This document shows, piece by piece, positions 45,329 through 55,386 of a stretch of 64,000 bases of DNA. The stretch comes from Nitrospirota bacterium. Its GTDB lineage: Bacteria; Nitrospirota; Leptospirillia; Leptospirillales; Leptospirillaceae. Location of the stretch: positions 1 through 64,000 of the forward strand of contig JAKARS010000005.1 of NCBI GenBank assembly GCA_021828375.1, written 5' to 3'. The notes under the pieces are model-generated. The model was given only the letters and a program-made list of their open reading frames with translations. It was not told where the DNA came from and did no database searches. The position numbers and the translations under genes are program-made. Within the stretch, counting starts at the first letter, position 1; each line of letters starts with the position of its first letter.

Positions 45329-45593
45329 CCTCCGAAGCTTCCTTTACTCTCCCGTCCTGATGCGGGGGTGATTATCGGGAACATGCCTTGTCATCGACTC
45401 CTTTAAGTCTGGGACTGCGAGCCCGGAAAGGGGATCTTACCATGTCATGCGTCAGCCGGATGCCTGATCGGCATCAGCGTTGCGTTTTTTTCCTGCCGAA
45501 GAGTCTTCTCTCCTTTTTTTTCCTGAAATCTCAGAACCTCGCTGTATTCTTTCAGCACCAATTCCGGCAGCCCTTCCACGAGATGTGTCGTCC
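45329..45593 (+). promoter_or_regulatory. leader region of the pyr operon with a possible attenuator
   Basis: Within these 265 bases a small hairpin GATGCC-TGATC-GGCATC (45459-45475) comes 9 bases before a run of seven T (45485-45491), and a second T-run follows at 45515. This could be an attenuator, which PyrR would control in many bacteria. I cannot match the PyrR-binding loop consensus by eye, and the hairpin is short, so the regulatory call is tentative. No gene is supported here. Confidence 0.3.
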
Positions 45594-46154
45594 GTGAACC
45601 CCTCCGATCCCTCCCGACTTCTTCTGGATTCTCCGAGAATCGACCGGATCCTGCGCCGCATGGCCCATGAAATCCTCGAGAAGAATCAGGGCCCCTCCGG
45701 ACTCTATCTTGTGGGAATTCTTCAAGGGGGAGAACCCTTGGCAAATAGGCTCGCGGATCTGATCGAATCCTTCGAAGGGATCCGGCCTCCGGCCGGCGCC
45801 CTCGATGTCACCCTCTACCGGGATGACCTGTCCGGCCGGGAGGCCCTTCCCCTCCTGAGACAGAGCCACCTGCCTCTTTCGATCGATGGAAAAAAGATCG
45901 TTCTCGTGGACGATGTTCTCTTCACGGGACGGACGGTTCGTGCCGCCATGGACTTCCTTGTCGACTTCGGGCGTCCTGCCCGGATCATGCTGGCCGTTCT
46001 GGTGGATCGGGGCCATCGGGAACTCCCCATCCGTGCAGATTTTGTCGGGAAAAACATTCCGACCGCCCATGAGGAGAAGGTCTTGGTCGACCTGGCTCCG
46101 GGGGCGGAAAGCGTGACCGTTGTTCGTCCTTCCCTGGGAGACCTCCATGCCTGA
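45594..46154 (+). CDS. pyrR: bifunctional pyr operon regulator / uracil phosphoribosyltransferase
   Basis: PyrR binds pyr mRNA in response to UMP and also has uracil phosphoribosyltransferase activity. The GTG at 45594 gives 186 residues, the usual size; 38 in-frame residues upstream look non-coding. The PRPP loop [12 protein letters not shown] is at 103-114, and [18 protein letters not shown] and [22 protein letters not shown] are present. The ribosome site is weak. It heads the pyrimidine operon, pyrB overlapping by 8 bases. Confidence 0.94.
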   Translation: MNPSDPSRLLLDSPRIDRILRRMAHEILEKNQGPSGLYLVGILQGGEPLANRLADLIESFEGIRPPAGALDVTLYRDDLSGREALPLLRQSHLPLSIDGKKIVLVDDVLFTGRTVRAAMDFLVDFGRPARIMLAVLVDRGHRELPIRADFVGKNIPTAHEEKVLVDLAPGAESVTVVRPSLGDLHA

Positions 46155-47142
46155 ACGACTCATGCCCTCGCCCTTGCCGGCCTTCGGGCCCCATCTCCTC
46201 TCCCTGTCGGGGATGACGCAGGAACGGATTGTCGGGATCCTTGATGCGGCCGAAGCCTTTCTTGATGTCGGCCAGCAGTCGGTGAAGAAGGTTCCGGTTC
46301 TCCGAGGAAAAACGCTGGTCAACCTCTTCTATGAATCCTCCACCCGAACCCGATCCTCCTTTGAGATTGCTGCCAAGCGACTCTCGGCGGACGTGATCAA
46401 CGTGACGCCCTCGCAAAGCAGCGTGACGAAGGGAGAGAGCCTGTCCGATACGGTGAAGACGATTGAAGCCCTCGGAGCCGACGGCATCGTGATTCGCCAT
46501 GCCTCTTCGGGAGCGGCCGAGTTTGTGGCGGAACGGGTGGAATGCCATGTGGTGAACGGAGGAGACGGATGCCATGAGCATCCGACCCAGGCCCTGCTCG
46601 ACCTCTTCACGATCCGGAAAAAGAAGGGACGAGTCGCCGGACTCACCGTGGCCATCGTCGGAGACATCCTTCACAGTCGGGTGGCGAGATCGAACATTCT
46701 GGGGCTCTCTGCCCTGGGGGCCAACATTCGTCTTGTGGCTCCGCCCACACTCCTGCCGCGGGGGATCGATCGCTGGCCGGTGACGGTCTACGACCGCCTC
46801 GACCGGGGGATCGACGGCGCCGATGTGGTCATGGCCCTTCGTCTTCAGCTCGAACGGGCCTCGGGGGGGTATATCCCGTCTCTGGCGGAGTACTCCCGGC
46901 TCTACGGCCTCTCGCGGGAGGTTTTGGAGAGACACGCTCCGAAGGCCGTGGTGCTTCATCCGGGGCCGGTGAACCGGGGAGTGGAGATCTCGGGAGAGGA
47001 AAGCTGGAGCAACGATGTGGCCATTCTCGATCAGGTTGAATATGGTGTGGCCGTCCGGATGGCGGTTCTGTATCTGTTGATGGGCGGACGGGGGGAGGAC
47101 ACGTCCCTCCCCGCTGCCGGGTCAAGGGGGGAGGGGTTGTGA
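46147..47142 (+). CDS. pyrB: aspartate carbamoyltransferase catalytic subunit
   Basis: This makes carbamoyl-aspartate. From the ATG at 46147 (GGGAG site) there are 331 residues. The carbamoyl-phosphate loop YESSTRTR is at 62-69, and [24 protein letters not shown] and HPGPVNRG follow. No pyrI is present, so there is no CTP regulation of the E. coli type. Confidence 0.96.
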   Translation: MPERLMPSPLPAFGPHLLSLSGMTQERIVGILDAAEAFLDVGQQSVKKVPVLRGKTLVNLFYESSTRTRSSFEIAAKRLSADVINVTPSQSSVTKGESLSDTVKTIEALGADGIVIRHASSGAAEFVAERVECHVVNGGDGCHEHPTQALLDLFTIRKKKGRVAGLTVAIVGDILHSRVARSNILGLSALGANIRLVAPPTLLPRGIDRWPVTVYDRLDRGIDGADVVMALRLQLERASGGYIPSLAEYSRLYGLSREVLERHAPKAVVLHPGPVNRGVEISGEESWSNDVAILDQVEYGVAVRMAVLYLLMGGRGEDTSLPAAGSRGEGL

Positions 47143-48437
47143 GGGACGGTTCACCAGGCAATCTTCTGATCACGAACGTGACACTGTTTGATCCCGCCGA
47201 GGGGATCCTCGGCGGGGAAGGGGCTCTCCTGGTGAAGGAGGGGCGCATTGCTCCCGCGGGAACACCCATTCCCTCCGGGACTCCCGAGCTTGATGGCCGG
47301 GGGGGAGTCCTGTGTCCGGGCTTTGTCGATCTTCATGCCCATTTTCGCGAACCAGGATTCGAATACAAGGAAACGATTGCCAGCGGTTCCCGGGCCGCAG
47401 CGGCCGGTGGCTTCACCTCGGTCTGCGTCATGGCCAACACCAGCCCGGTCAATGACAACGACGCCGTCACGAGGGCCATCCTTGACCGTGCGCGTGAGGT
47501 CAATCTGGTGCGGGTCTTTCCCATCGGAGCCGTGACCCGGGGACTCGAAGGGCAGGAACTGACTGAAATGGGGGCCTTGGCGGCGGCCGGATGTGTGGCG
47601 TTTTCTGACGATGGTCGACCTGTTTCGACGGCCCTCATGATGCGCCGGGCGTTGGAGTACAGTCGCATCTTCGGACGACCGGTGATCGACCATTGCGAAG
47701 ACCTCGTCCTGTCAAACCGCGGCGTCATGAACGAGGGAAGCGTCTCGGCCGAGCTAGGCCTAGCCGGGATCCCCAACGCCTCGGAGGAGGTCTCCATCGC
47801 GCGGGATCTCTCCGTCCTGGAGCTCGCCGGAGGGCGCCTCCATGTGGCCCACCTCTCCACCGCCGGAGGAGTGAGGCTGGTCAGGGAGGCCAAACGACGA
47901 CACCTTCCCGTGACGGCCGAGACCTGCCCCCACTACTTTGCCCTGACCGACGAGGCGGTCCGCTGCCACGGGACCCATGCCAAAATGAACCCTCCCCTGC
48001 GTCGGGAGGAGGACCGGCTGGCGGTCATTGAGGGGCTCAAGGACGGGACAATCGATGTCATCGCCACCGATCATGCCCCTCACGCGCCGCACGAGAAAGA
48101 GCAGGAGTTCGACCGGGCCCCGTTCGGAATTATCGGCTTGGAAACGGCCTTTTCCCTCTCCCTCGACCTTGTCCGGGAGGGGGCGCTGACCTTTTCGGAG
48201 TTGATCTATCGCCTGTCGACCCGGCCAGCCGAGCTGTTCGGACTTCCCCGGGGAAGCCTGAGGATCGGGGGACTGGCCGATCTCGTTCTTCTTGACCTTT
48301 CGGACGAATGGGAGGCGGGCCGCTCAGGATATCGATCAAAGAGCCGGAACTCTCCCTTTACGGGGAGAAGGATGAAGGGCCGGGTGGCCGCCACGATTGT
48401 GGGCGGGCGAGTCGTCTTTTCGGGGGAGAAGCCATGA
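47139..48437 (+). CDS. pyrC: dihydroorotase
   Basis: This zinc amidohydrolase closes the dihydroorotate ring. It has 432 residues, the long class I form usual beside PyrB in thermophile and Gram-positive operons. Metal ligands H66 and H68 are in [11 protein letters not shown], followed by DHCED, HVAHLST and DHAPH. GGGGGGAGGGG precedes the GTG. It could also assemble with PyrB, as in Aquifex; that is inference. Confidence 0.95.
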   Translation: MRDGSPGNLLITNVTLFDPAEGILGGEGALLVKEGRIAPAGTPIPSGTPELDGRGGVLCPGFVDLHAHFREPGFEYKETIASGSRAAAAGGFTSVCVMANTSPVNDNDAVTRAILDRAREVNLVRVFPIGAVTRGLEGQELTEMGALAAAGCVAFSDDGRPVSTALMMRRALEYSRIFGRPVIDHCEDLVLSNRGVMNEGSVSAELGLAGIPNASEEVSIARDLSVLELAGGRLHVAHLSTAGGVRLVREAKRRHLPVTAETCPHYFALTDEAVRCHGTHAKMNPPLRREEDRLAVIEGLKDGTIDVIATDHAPHAPHEKEQEFDRAPFGIIGLETAFSLSLDLVREGALTFSELIYRLSTRPAELFGLPRGSLRIGGLADLVLLDLSDEWEAGRSGYRSKSRNSPFTGRRMKGRVAATIVGGRVVFSGEKP

Positions 48438-49540
48438 GCGGGCTTTTGGGGAAGCAGAAGATCTCCCTGGCGCTTGAGGACGGGACGGTCCTCTCGGGAA
48501 TTTCGGCCGGGGTCCCCGGGACGGTCACCGGAGAGTTTGTCTTCAATACGGCCATGTCGGGCTATGAAGAAGTCCTGACAGATCCTTCCTACGCCGGTCA
48601 GATCGTGACAATGACCTCTCCCATGATCGGAAACACCGGGATCACTCGGGATGATGCCGAGTCCGCCGGAGTGCATCTCTCCGGCTTTGTTGCCCGGGAA
48701 ATCGTTGCCCTTCCCTCGAACCACCGATCCCGGCTCTCCTTGCCGGACTACTTTCAGGAGCGGGGGGTTGTGGCGGCTTCCGGGATCGACACCCGCCTTC
48801 TGACGCTTCGTCTCCGGGACCGGGGAGTCCTCCGGGGGATTCTGACGACGGAGGAGCACGATCCTGCCGCCCTTCGGAAGGCGGCCAATGAAATTGTGCC
48901 CATCTCCGAGGTTGATCTTGTGGGCCGGGTCGCCTCCCGGGAGCGGACGACACTTTTTCCGGAGGGACCCTCCTCCCTCCGCGTCGTCCTCATCGACTAC
49001 GGGGCCAAGGCCTCCATCGCCCGATCCCTTCTTGGCCTGGGGATCGGAGTCACTGTGGTGCCTCCCCGAACGACGGCCCGCCAGATTCTTGACGACAGCC
49101 CTGACGGGGTGATTCTGTCCAATGGTCCGGGCGATCCCGCCAGTCTCGACTCCGAAGTGGAGGCAATCCGTGGGCTGGTCGGACGCCTCCCCCTCTTTGG
49201 AATCTGCCTCGGCCACCAGCTTCTCGCCAGAGCTGTCGGCTCCCGAACCTTCAAGTTGCCCTTTGGCCACCACGGGATCAACCATCCGGTCCTTGACCTT
49301 CGTGATGGGAGGGTTCTGATCACCTCCCAGAACCATAATTATGCGGTCGATCCCCGCTCTCTGCCTGCGGGTGCGATCCGGACCTTCGAGAGCTTATATG
49401 ATCATTCCCTTGAGGGACTCTGGTTCCGGGAGGCGAGGATCTATTCGGTCCAGTTTCATCCGGAATCAGCCCCGGGTCCTCATGATGCCCGCTCTGTCTT
49501 TTCCAGCTTCCATTCGATTCTCCAAGGAGAAGACCCGTGA
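48434..49540 (+). CDS. carA: carbamoyl-phosphate synthase small subunit
   Basis: This glutaminase delivers ammonia to CarB. From the ATG at 48434, which overlaps the pyrC stop (ATGA), there are 368 residues. NTAMSGYEEVLTDPSYAG, the nucleophile C258 in GICLGHQ, SQNHNYAVD and VQFHPES are present. The gene is separated from carB by a radical SAM gene. Confidence 0.96.
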   Translation: MSGLLGKQKISLALEDGTVLSGISAGVPGTVTGEFVFNTAMSGYEEVLTDPSYAGQIVTMTSPMIGNTGITRDDAESAGVHLSGFVAREIVALPSNHRSRLSLPDYFQERGVVAASGIDTRLLTLRLRDRGVLRGILTTEEHDPAALRKAANEIVPISEVDLVGRVASRERTTLFPEGPSSLRVVLIDYGAKASIARSLLGLGIGVTVVPPRTTARQILDDSPDGVILSNGPGDPASLDSEVEAIRGLVGRLPLFGICLGHQLLARAVGSRTFKLPFGHHGINHPVLDLRDGRVLITSQNHNYAVDPRSLPAGAIRTFESLYDHSLEGLWFREARIYSVQFHPESAPGPHDARSVFSSFHSILQGEDP

Positions 49541-50529
49541 GCTTTTCCTGTCTCGAAGATCTCCTCTCTCCGGAGGTCCGGGAAAACATCGCCGAGGCTT
49601 ACCGGGCCCTTTATTCCTGCTGGGTCTGCCCCCGCCACTGCGGGGTGAACCGTCTGTCGGGGGAGCAGGGGACATGTCGAACGGGGGCCCTGGCAAAAGT
49701 GGCTGCCGCGAATCTCCACTTCGGGGAGGAGCCCTGTCTCACCGGAACCCGAGGATCGGGAACCGTCTTCTTTTCCGGGTGCAATCTGGCCTGCGACTTC
49801 TGCCAGAACTTTCCCCTGAGCCAATATGGTCAGGGAGTCGAGCGAACCCCCGGAGAGATCGCGGAGATCTACCTCGACCTTCAGCGCCGAGGGGCCCACA
49901 ACATCAATCTTGTGACCCCCAGCCATGTCGTGCCCCAGGTCCTTCACTCCCTGGCGCTGGCCCGGGCCAGGGGACTTGCGATTCCTGTTGTTTACAACTC
50001 CAACGGATATGATGAACCCGCCATGCTCCGCCTCCTGGAGGGCTGGGTCGACGTCTACCTGCCCGACATGAAGTATTCCGCAGAGGCCCCCGCCCTTCGC
50101 TACTCCAAGGCGCCGGCCTATGTGCAGCGCAACCGGGCCGCCGTCCGCGAGATGTTTCGGCAGGTGGGGCCGCTCACCCTCGATGGACAGGGGTTGGCCC
50201 AACGGGGGGTTCTGGTCCGCCACCTTCTCCTTCCGTCAGGAATCTCGGGATTTGAGGGCGTGGCGCGCTTCATCCGGGAAGAGCTGGGTGATCGTGTGGC
50301 CGTCTCCTTCATGGGGCAGTACTTTCCCGCCCATCGCGCCTTGCGGGTTCCCCTCCTGGCCCGGAGGCTGACGGCCGAGGAATACGAAAAAGGATTGGGA
50401 ATCCTCTTTTCTGAGGGACTTCTCGAGGGATATGTGCAGGAATTTGAAGAGGAGGAGCCGATTTCCTCCTCCCGACCGGAAACAGAGGAGAGCGCGTGCC
50501 AAAAAGAGATGACCTTCGCCATATCCTGA
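49537..50529 (+). CDS. radical SAM protein (PflA-like, uncharacterised) between carA and carB
   Basis: This has 330 residues from a GTG with AAGGAG 7 bases upstream. An N-terminal cysteine group (C28, C31, C35, C47 in [12 protein letters not shown]...GTC) precedes the SAM motif C82, C86, C89 in [34 protein letters not shown] and [10 protein letters not shown] are the signatures of the activase-like family related to pyruvate formate-lyase activases. Its function is unknown. It is fully embedded in the pyr operon: its start overlaps the carA stop, and its last 34 bases overlap carB. Confidence 0.88.
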   Translation: MSFSCLEDLLSPEVRENIAEAYRALYSCWVCPRHCGVNRLSGEQGTCRTGALAKVAAANLHFGEEPCLTGTRGSGTVFFSGCNLACDFCQNFPLSQYGQGVERTPGEIAEIYLDLQRRGAHNINLVTPSHVVPQVLHSLALARARGLAIPVVYNSNGYDEPAMLRLLEGWVDVYLPDMKYSAEAPALRYSKAPAYVQRNRAAVREMFRQVGPLTLDGQGLAQRGVLVRHLLLPSGISGFEGVARFIREELGDRVAVSFMGQYFPAHRALRVPLLARRLTAEEYEKGLGILFSEGLLEGYVQEFEEEEPISSSRPETEESACQKEMTFAIS

Positions 50530-53500
50530 TCATCGGCAGTGGTCCCATCGTGATCGGACAGGCCGGAGAATTCGACTATTCGGGAACACAGGCGGTGAAG
50601 ACACTGAAGGAAGAAGGATATCGTGTCAGCCTGGTGAACTCGAATCCTGCCACCATCATGACCGACCCCGATCTCGCCGACGCGACCTACATGGTTCCCC
50701 TGACCGTGGAGAAGGTGAGCGAAGTTCTTGAGCGGGAAAGGCCCGATGCCATCCTCCCCACCATGGGAGGTCAGACCGCCCTGAACCTGGCTGTCGCCCT
50801 TGCCCGGGACGGAATCCTCGATCGCCTGGGGATCGTTCTTCTGGGGAGCTCGCTTGAGACGATCGAGATGGCCGAGGATCGGGGCAAGTTCAAGGAGGCC
50901 ATGGCCCGGATCGGCCTCTCCGTTCCCCAAAGCTTTCTCGTGCGCTCCCTTCCGGAGGCCATGGAGACCCTCTCCTCCCTCTCTTTTCCCCTTCTCATCC
51001 GACCCTCCTTTACCCTCGGAGGGACGGGGCAATCGGTCGTCTACAACCGTGAGGAGTTTTCCCGGGCGGTTCTCTTCGGGATCGATCAAAGCCCCATCGG
51101 CGAGATCCTGGTGGAGGAGTCACTGATCGGATGGAAGGAGTTTGAGCTGGAGGTTGTCCGGGACAAGAAGGACAATGCCATCATCATCTGCAGCATTGAA
51201 AATGTCGACCCCATGGGAGTTCATACCGGGGATAGCATCACCGTGGCTCCGGCCATGACCCTGACCGACCAGGAGTACCAGAGGCTTCGGGACGCCGCCA
51301 TCGACATTCTTCGGGAGGTGGGGGTGGAGACCGGAGGGTCCAACGTCCAGTTTGCGGTGAACCCCGTGGACGGGCGATTTGTGGTCATCGAGATGAATCC
51401 CCGGGTGTCCCGGAGCTCGGCCCTGGCCTCCAAGGCCACAGGCTTCCCCATTGCCCGGGTCGCAACCCGGGTGGCCATCGGCTACTCCCTCGACGAGATT
51501 GCCAATGAGATCACCGGGACGACTCCGGCCGCCTTCGAACCCTCTCTCGACTATGTGGTGGTCAAGATCCCCCGGTTTCACTTCGAGAAGTTTCCCCAGT
51601 CCGACCGGACGCTGGGGCCCCAGATGAAGTCCGTGGGAGAGGTCATGGGGATTGGACACAACTTTCGGGAGGCCTTCCTCAAGGCTCTTCGCTCGTTGGA
51701 GAATGGGACGGATCATTTGATGCCGGTGGCCCTTCCCGAGGATCCCGATGGGCGCGACCGGGTGCTGTCCCAGCCGTCCGACCGTCGGATCCACCAGATC
51801 GGCGAAGCCTTGAGACACGGGGTTTCGGTGGAAGATCTCTCCCGGGTTACCGGCTTTGATCCCTGGTTTCTCCGGGAATTTGCCGCCATTGTGGAGCTCG
51901 AACGGGAGGTCGGCGAGTTCCGGGGGCAGCCTCTTGACGCCATTCCTTACGAATTCTTCCGGTTCCTCAAGGAAAATGGCTTTTCCGACCGGGCTCTGGC
52001 CCGTCTTCTTGGGACCTCGGAAACCGAAGTCCGGGAGCGGAGAAGGGCCACCGGGATCACCATGCGTCTTCGAACAGTCGATACCTGCGCGGGGGAGTTT
52101 GCCGCCCGAACCCCCTACCTCTATGGAACCTATCATGGCTCCCCGGAGTGGAATCGCTCCTCCACGAAAGACTCGGTGGTCATCCTGGGATCCGGCCCCA
52201 ACCGGATCGGGCAGGGAGTGGAGTTTGACTATTGCTGCGTCCATGGGGTCATGGCTCTCCGGGACATGGGCGTCGAGGCGGTCATGATGAATTGCAACCC
52301 TGAGACCGTGTCGACCGACTTCAATGTCTCGGACCGTCTCTTCTTTGATCCGCTGACCCTGGAGGATGTTCTGGGGGTTCTGGAGGCAGAGCGCCCGCGG
52401 GGCGTGGTGGTTCAATTCGGAGGACAGACTCCGCTTCGCCTCATGAAGGGGCTCTCCGAGGCCGGCATTCCGATCCTGGGAACCTCCTTCGAGATGACCG
52501 ATCTGGCGGAGGACCGGGAGCGCTTTCGGGAGCTGATCGACCGCCTGGGCCTTCTCCAGCCCCGGAGCGGACTCGTCCATCGGATCGAAGAGGCCCTTCC
52601 GGAGATCCTGCGCATCGGATTCCCCGTGCTGGTACGCCCCTCCTATGTTCTGGGGGGAGAGGCCATGGAGATCCTCTACGATCTCGAGGACTGGCAAGAA
52701 TATGAACGACGGATTGCCTCTCTGGACTTCCGCTTCCCGCTTCTTGTGGACTCCTTCTTCTCCGATGCGACTGAAGTGGATGTGGATGCCTTGGGAGACG
52801 GTCGGGAAATCATGGTAGGAGGGATCCTGGAGCATGTGGAGCAGGCGGGAATCCACTCCGGGGATTCCGCCTGCTTTATTCCCCCCCGCTCGCTTTCGGA
52901 GACGGTTCTTGCCGAAATCTGCCGGCAGACCCGGATTCTGGGAGAAGCCCTGTCTGTGAAGGGGCTCATGAATATCCAGTTTGCTGTTCAAAATGAAACA
53001 GTCTATGTTCTGGAGGTCAACCCCCGGGCCTCGAGAACGGTTCCCTTCACCTCCAAGGCCATCGGACTCTCCCTTCCCAAGCTGGCCATGCGCATTATGA
53101 TGGGGGAGACACTGGCCTCACTGGGCCTTTCCGGACACCGCCCCCGTCCCCTTCCCTATACCGCGGTCAAGGAGGCCGTCTTCCCCTTTCGCCGTTTCAG
53201 GGGAGCCGATATCCTCTTGAGTCCGGAGATGAAGTCCACCGGAGAGGTGATGGGAATCTCCGGAAACTTCGGGGGGGCCTTTCGGGATGCGCAGGAGGCC
53301 TCGGGCATGCGACTTCCGCAGCAAGGAACGGTCTTCGTGAGCGTCAGTGACCGGGACAAGCCGGCGGCCGTGGAGGTCTCCCGAAATCTCCACGAGATGG
53401 GCTTTCGGATTGTGGCAACCGGAGGAACCTCCCGGGCCTTGGAGTTGGCGAACATTCCCTCTGTGCGCGTCCTCAAGGTCAAGGAAGGACGTCCCCACAT

Positions 53501-53738
53501 CGTCGATCTCATCAAGGACGGCGAGGTTCAGCTGGTGATCAACACCGTCTCCGGAAAACAGGCCCAGAAGGACTCGCTCTCCATCCGGCAGGAGACGCTC
53601 CTTCGGAACATTCCCTATTACACAACGATTGAAGGGGCGCGGGCCCTGGTGCTGGCTCTGGAGAAAAACCAGGCTCCGGCCGGTCCCCGCTCCCTTCAGG
53701 AGCTCCATCGCCTTCTTTCGGAAGAATCCGGCGCTTGA
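50496..53738 (+). CDS. carB: carbamoyl-phosphate synthase large subunit
   Basis: This makes carbamoyl phosphate from bicarbonate, ammonia and two ATP for pyrimidines and arginine. It has 1080 residues, full length. Both ATP-grasp halves are complete ([20 protein letters not shown] and [17 protein letters not shown] at their starts), and the C-terminal MGS-like allosteric domain covers about 945-1070. AGAGGAGAG precedes the GTG, which lies inside the end of the radical SAM gene. Confidence 0.97.
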   Translation: MPKRDDLRHILIIGSGPIVIGQAGEFDYSGTQAVKTLKEEGYRVSLVNSNPATIMTDPDLADATYMVPLTVEKVSEVLERERPDAILPTMGGQTALNLAVALARDGILDRLGIVLLGSSLETIEMAEDRGKFKEAMARIGLSVPQSFLVRSLPEAMETLSSLSFPLLIRPSFTLGGTGQSVVYNREEFSRAVLFGIDQSPIGEILVEESLIGWKEFELEVVRDKKDNAIIICSIENVDPMGVHTGDSITVAPAMTLTDQEYQRLRDAAIDILREVGVETGGSNVQFAVNPVDGRFVVIEMNPRVSRSSALASKATGFPIARVATRVAIGYSLDEIANEITGTTPAAFEPSLDYVVVKIPRFHFEKFPQSDRTLGPQMKSVGEVMGIGHNFREAFLKALRSLENGTDHLMPVALPEDPDGRDRVLSQPSDRRIHQIGEALRHGVSVEDLSRVTGFDPWFLREFAAIVELEREVGEFRGQPLDAIPYEFFRFLKENGFSDRALARLLGTSETEVRERRRATGITMRLRTVDTCAGEFAARTPYLYGTYHGSPEWNRSSTKDSVVILGSGPNRIGQGVEFDYCCVHGVMALRDMGVEAVMMNCNPETVSTDFNVSDRLFFDPLTLEDVLGVLEAERPRGVVVQFGGQTPLRLMKGLSEAGIPILGTSFEMTDLAEDRERFRELIDRLGLLQPRSGLVHRIEEALPEILRIGFPVLVRPSYVLGGEAMEILYDLEDWQEYERRIASLDFRFPLLVDSFFSDATEVDVDALGDGREIMVGGILEHVEQAGIHSGDSACFIPPRSLSETVLAEICRQTRILGEALSVKGLMNIQFAVQNETVYVLEVNPRASRTVPFTSKAIGLSLPKLAMRIMMGETLASLGLSGHRPRPLPYTAVKEAVFPFRRFRGADILLSPEMKSTGEVMGISGNFGGAFRDAQEASGMRLPQQGTVFVSVSDRDKPAAVEVSRNLHEMGFRIVATGGTSRALELANIPSVRVLKVKEGRPHIVDLIKDGEVQLVINTVSGKQAQKDSLSIRQETLLRNIPYYTTIEGARALVLALEKNQAPAGPRSLQELHRLLSEESGA

Positions 53739-53818
53739 GTTTCCTCCGAAAATTTGTTTAAGCTCGAAGAGACGACAATTCTCTTATGGAGACAGACAGG
53801 ACAGAGACAGGGGGATTC

Positions 53819-54295
53819 ATGCAACAGACACCCATGACGAAAGAAGGGTACGCCAAGCTCCAGGAAGAGCTCGAGCGTCTCAAGAAAGTGGATCGCACCA
53901 AGAACATCCAGGATATCGCCGAGGCCCGGGCCCACGGAGATCTCTCCGAAAATGCCGAGTACCATGCCGCCAAGGAAAAGCAGTCCTTCATCGAAGGAAG
54001 GATCAAGGAGCTCGAGGCGAAGCTCTCGACGGCCATTGTGGTCTCCCCTGCCCATCAGGACCGGGATCGTGTGACCTTCGGGGCCACCGTCAGCCTGAAA
54101 AATACCTCGACGGGGGAGGAAAAAACCTATACCCTCGTGGGACAGGAAGAAGTAGACCTCAAGCGTGGCCGCCTCTCCGTGGCCTCCCCTGTCGGGAAGG
54201 CGCTTGTGGGCCATCGCGTAGGAGAGAACGTGTTGATCCGGGTTCCTGCCGGAGAGATCGAATACGAAGTCTGTCGGATCGACTACGAGGAGTGA
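53819..54295 (+). CDS. greA: transcription elongation factor GreA
   Basis: This rescues backtracked RNA polymerase by stimulating RNA cleavage. From the ATG at 53819 there are 158 residues; an ATG at 53786 adds 11. The N-terminal coiled coil has the acidic tip DLSENAEYHAAK, and the C-terminal FKBP-like domain holds VSPVGKALVGHRVGE-type residues (ASPVGKALVGHRVG). It is 80 bases after carB. Confidence 0.96.
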   Translation: MQQTPMTKEGYAKLQEELERLKKVDRTKNIQDIAEARAHGDLSENAEYHAAKEKQSFIEGRIKELEAKLSTAIVVSPAHQDRDRVTFGATVSLKNTSTGEEKTYTLVGQEEVDLKRGRLSVASPVGKALVGHRVGENVLIRVPAGEIEYEVCRIDYEE

Positions 54296-54320
54296 TTCTC
54301 TCCCGGAAAGGGGAACTTTC

Positions 54321-54437
54321 ATGAAAAAGGCCCTGACGATCCTTCTCTTTGCGTTGACGGTGGCCATTCCGGCCCTGGTCGTCTTCGGAATCTACTTTTT
54401 TGGCCCCCAGCTCTCCCGATTCCTGACGGGGGGGTAG
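54321..54437 (+). CDS. 38-residue membrane peptide after greA
   Basis: An ATG 25 bases after greA, with AAAGGGGA upstream, opens a 38-codon frame. The peptide is almost all one hydrophobic helix (about 4-27) with two lysines in front and a short tail (PQLSRFLTGG). It could be a small membrane protein of unknown role, coupled with greA. No family is recognised. Confidence 0.5.
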   Translation: MKKALTILLFALTVAIPALVVFGIYFFGPQLSRFLTGG

Positions 54438-54581
54438 TGTTTCAAATTCAAAAAAAAATTCCGATGTGTTTCAATTGAGAACGGATTTTGGATGGGTGCC
54501 GGCAGGGTTTGGAAGCGGATTGGGGAGGAATGACCTCTTAAGTCTTCAGTAGTTTAATGTTTTTTGTTCTTTCTCGTTTTT

Positions 54582-54597
54582 TGGCATCTGAATTGCA
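54582..54597 (+). promoter_or_regulatory. sigma-54 (-24/-12) promoter
   Basis: TGGCAT followed after 5 bases by TTGCA places GG at 54583-54584 and GC at 54595-54596 with exactly 10 bases between them, the strict spacing of sigma-54 promoters; only one position differs from TGGCAC-N5-TTGCA. The predicted start is near 54608, 53 bases before the zinc-ribbon gene. No enhancer-binding site could be assigned by eye. Confidence 0.65.
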
Positions 54598-54610
54598 TCT
54601 CTTTTGTGGC

Positions 54611-54642
54611 AACGGGGAAAGATTCCTGAATGGCTCCCCGTT
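54611..54642 (+). promoter_or_regulatory. 5' hairpin of the zinc-ribbon transcript
   Basis: AACGGGGA (54611-54618) pairs with TCCCCGTT (54635-54642), a perfect 8-base stem with a 16-base loop. It lies within 3 bases of the predicted sigma-54 transcript start and ends just before the AAGGAGGAG ribosome site, so it would cap the mRNA. Confidence 0.6.
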
Positions 54643-54660
54643 CCACGAAGGAGGAGTGCA

Positions 54661-54858
54661 ATGGACTGTCAGCGATGTCATGGGAAGATGGTGGAAGAGG
54701 AATTCAGCGATCTCAAGGATGATTCGGGTTCGCTGAACTTTCGTGGGTGGCGGTGTCTCCTGTGTGGAGAGATTGTGGACTCGGTCATCCTTTCGAACCG
54801 TAGCCACAGGCCTTCTCCCATCGTGAGCCGCAACCGGAAGATCATGGCCTATCATTGA
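54661..54858 (+). CDS. small zinc-ribbon protein
   Basis: This 65-residue protein has a four-cysteine site C3, C6, C32 and C35 (CQRC and CLLC). A basic C-terminal tail (NRSHRPSPIVSRNRK) might touch nucleic acid. AAGGAGGAG is 5 bases before the ATG. I know of similar orphan ribbons but no function. Expression from a sigma-54 promoter suggests a nitrogen or stress role; that is inference. Confidence 0.75.
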   Translation: MDCQRCHGKMVEEEFSDLKDDSGSLNFRGWRCLLCGEIVDSVILSNRSHRPSPIVSRNRKIMAYH

Positions 54859-54999
54859 ATCCGGCCCAAACGCCGGTTCTGGCCGGTTCCGGGAGTCGTT
54901 GCAGGAAGACTTCCCGGACCGGAAGCTCTCATCGGGGAGACCTGCTCCCCGCCCATCATACAATATGGAACCTTCACTGGAAAAGACAGGAGTCAGACA

Positions 55000-55323
55000 A
55001 TGATTACAATGAGCGAAAAGGCCGTTGAAAAGGTCAACGAGTATCTGAAGACGGAAAACAAGGAAGGCTATGGACTTCGCGTCTACGTTTCCGGAGGGGG
55101 CTGTCATGGATTTCAGTACGGCATGTCCTTCGAGGAGGCTCCTGGGGATATGGATCAGGTGATCGAGGAGTCTGGCGTGAAGCTCTTTATCGACTCCCAG
55201 AGCTACCCCCTTCTCTCCGGTGCGACCGTCGACTATGTCGAGAATCTTTATGGTTCGGGATTTGCCATCAAGAACCCGAACGCCAAGAGCTCCTGCGGAT
55301 GCGGAAGCTCCTTTTCGGTCTGA
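55000..55323 (+). CDS. erpA: iron-sulfur cluster insertion protein (ErpA/IscA family)
   Basis: This A-type carrier hands 4Fe-4S clusters to apoproteins. It has 107 residues with the three cluster cysteines C35 (GGGCHGFQYG), C99 and C101 (SSCGCGSSF). GFQYGM is closer to ErpA than to IscA. AGGAG precedes the ATG. An intrinsic terminator follows within 30 bases. Confidence 0.92.
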   Translation: MITMSEKAVEKVNEYLKTENKEGYGLRVYVSGGGCHGFQYGMSFEEAPGDMDQVIEESGVKLFIDSQSYPLLSGATVDYVENLYGSGFAIKNPNAKSSCGCGSSFSV

Positions 55324-55353
55324 GACTTCCGGGACAGCTTCCGGAAGGTCAGG

Positions 55354-55386
55354 GAGGGTCTGTGGCACGGCAGACCCTCTTTTTTT
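55354..55386 (+). terminator. intrinsic terminator of erpA
   Basis: GAGGGTCTG (55354-55362) pairs with CAGACCCTC (55371-55379) around an 8-base loop, followed by seven T. The GTG start of the lytic transglycosylase at 55362 is part of the stem, so this terminator lies in that gene's translated 5' end. Confidence 0.85.

Noticed and set aside
45388-45597. Short frame upstream of pyrR as a separate gene
   Set aside because: It has no ribosome site, its peptide is low-complexity (FFLPKSLLSFFFL) from T-runs, and it overlaps the pyrR start.
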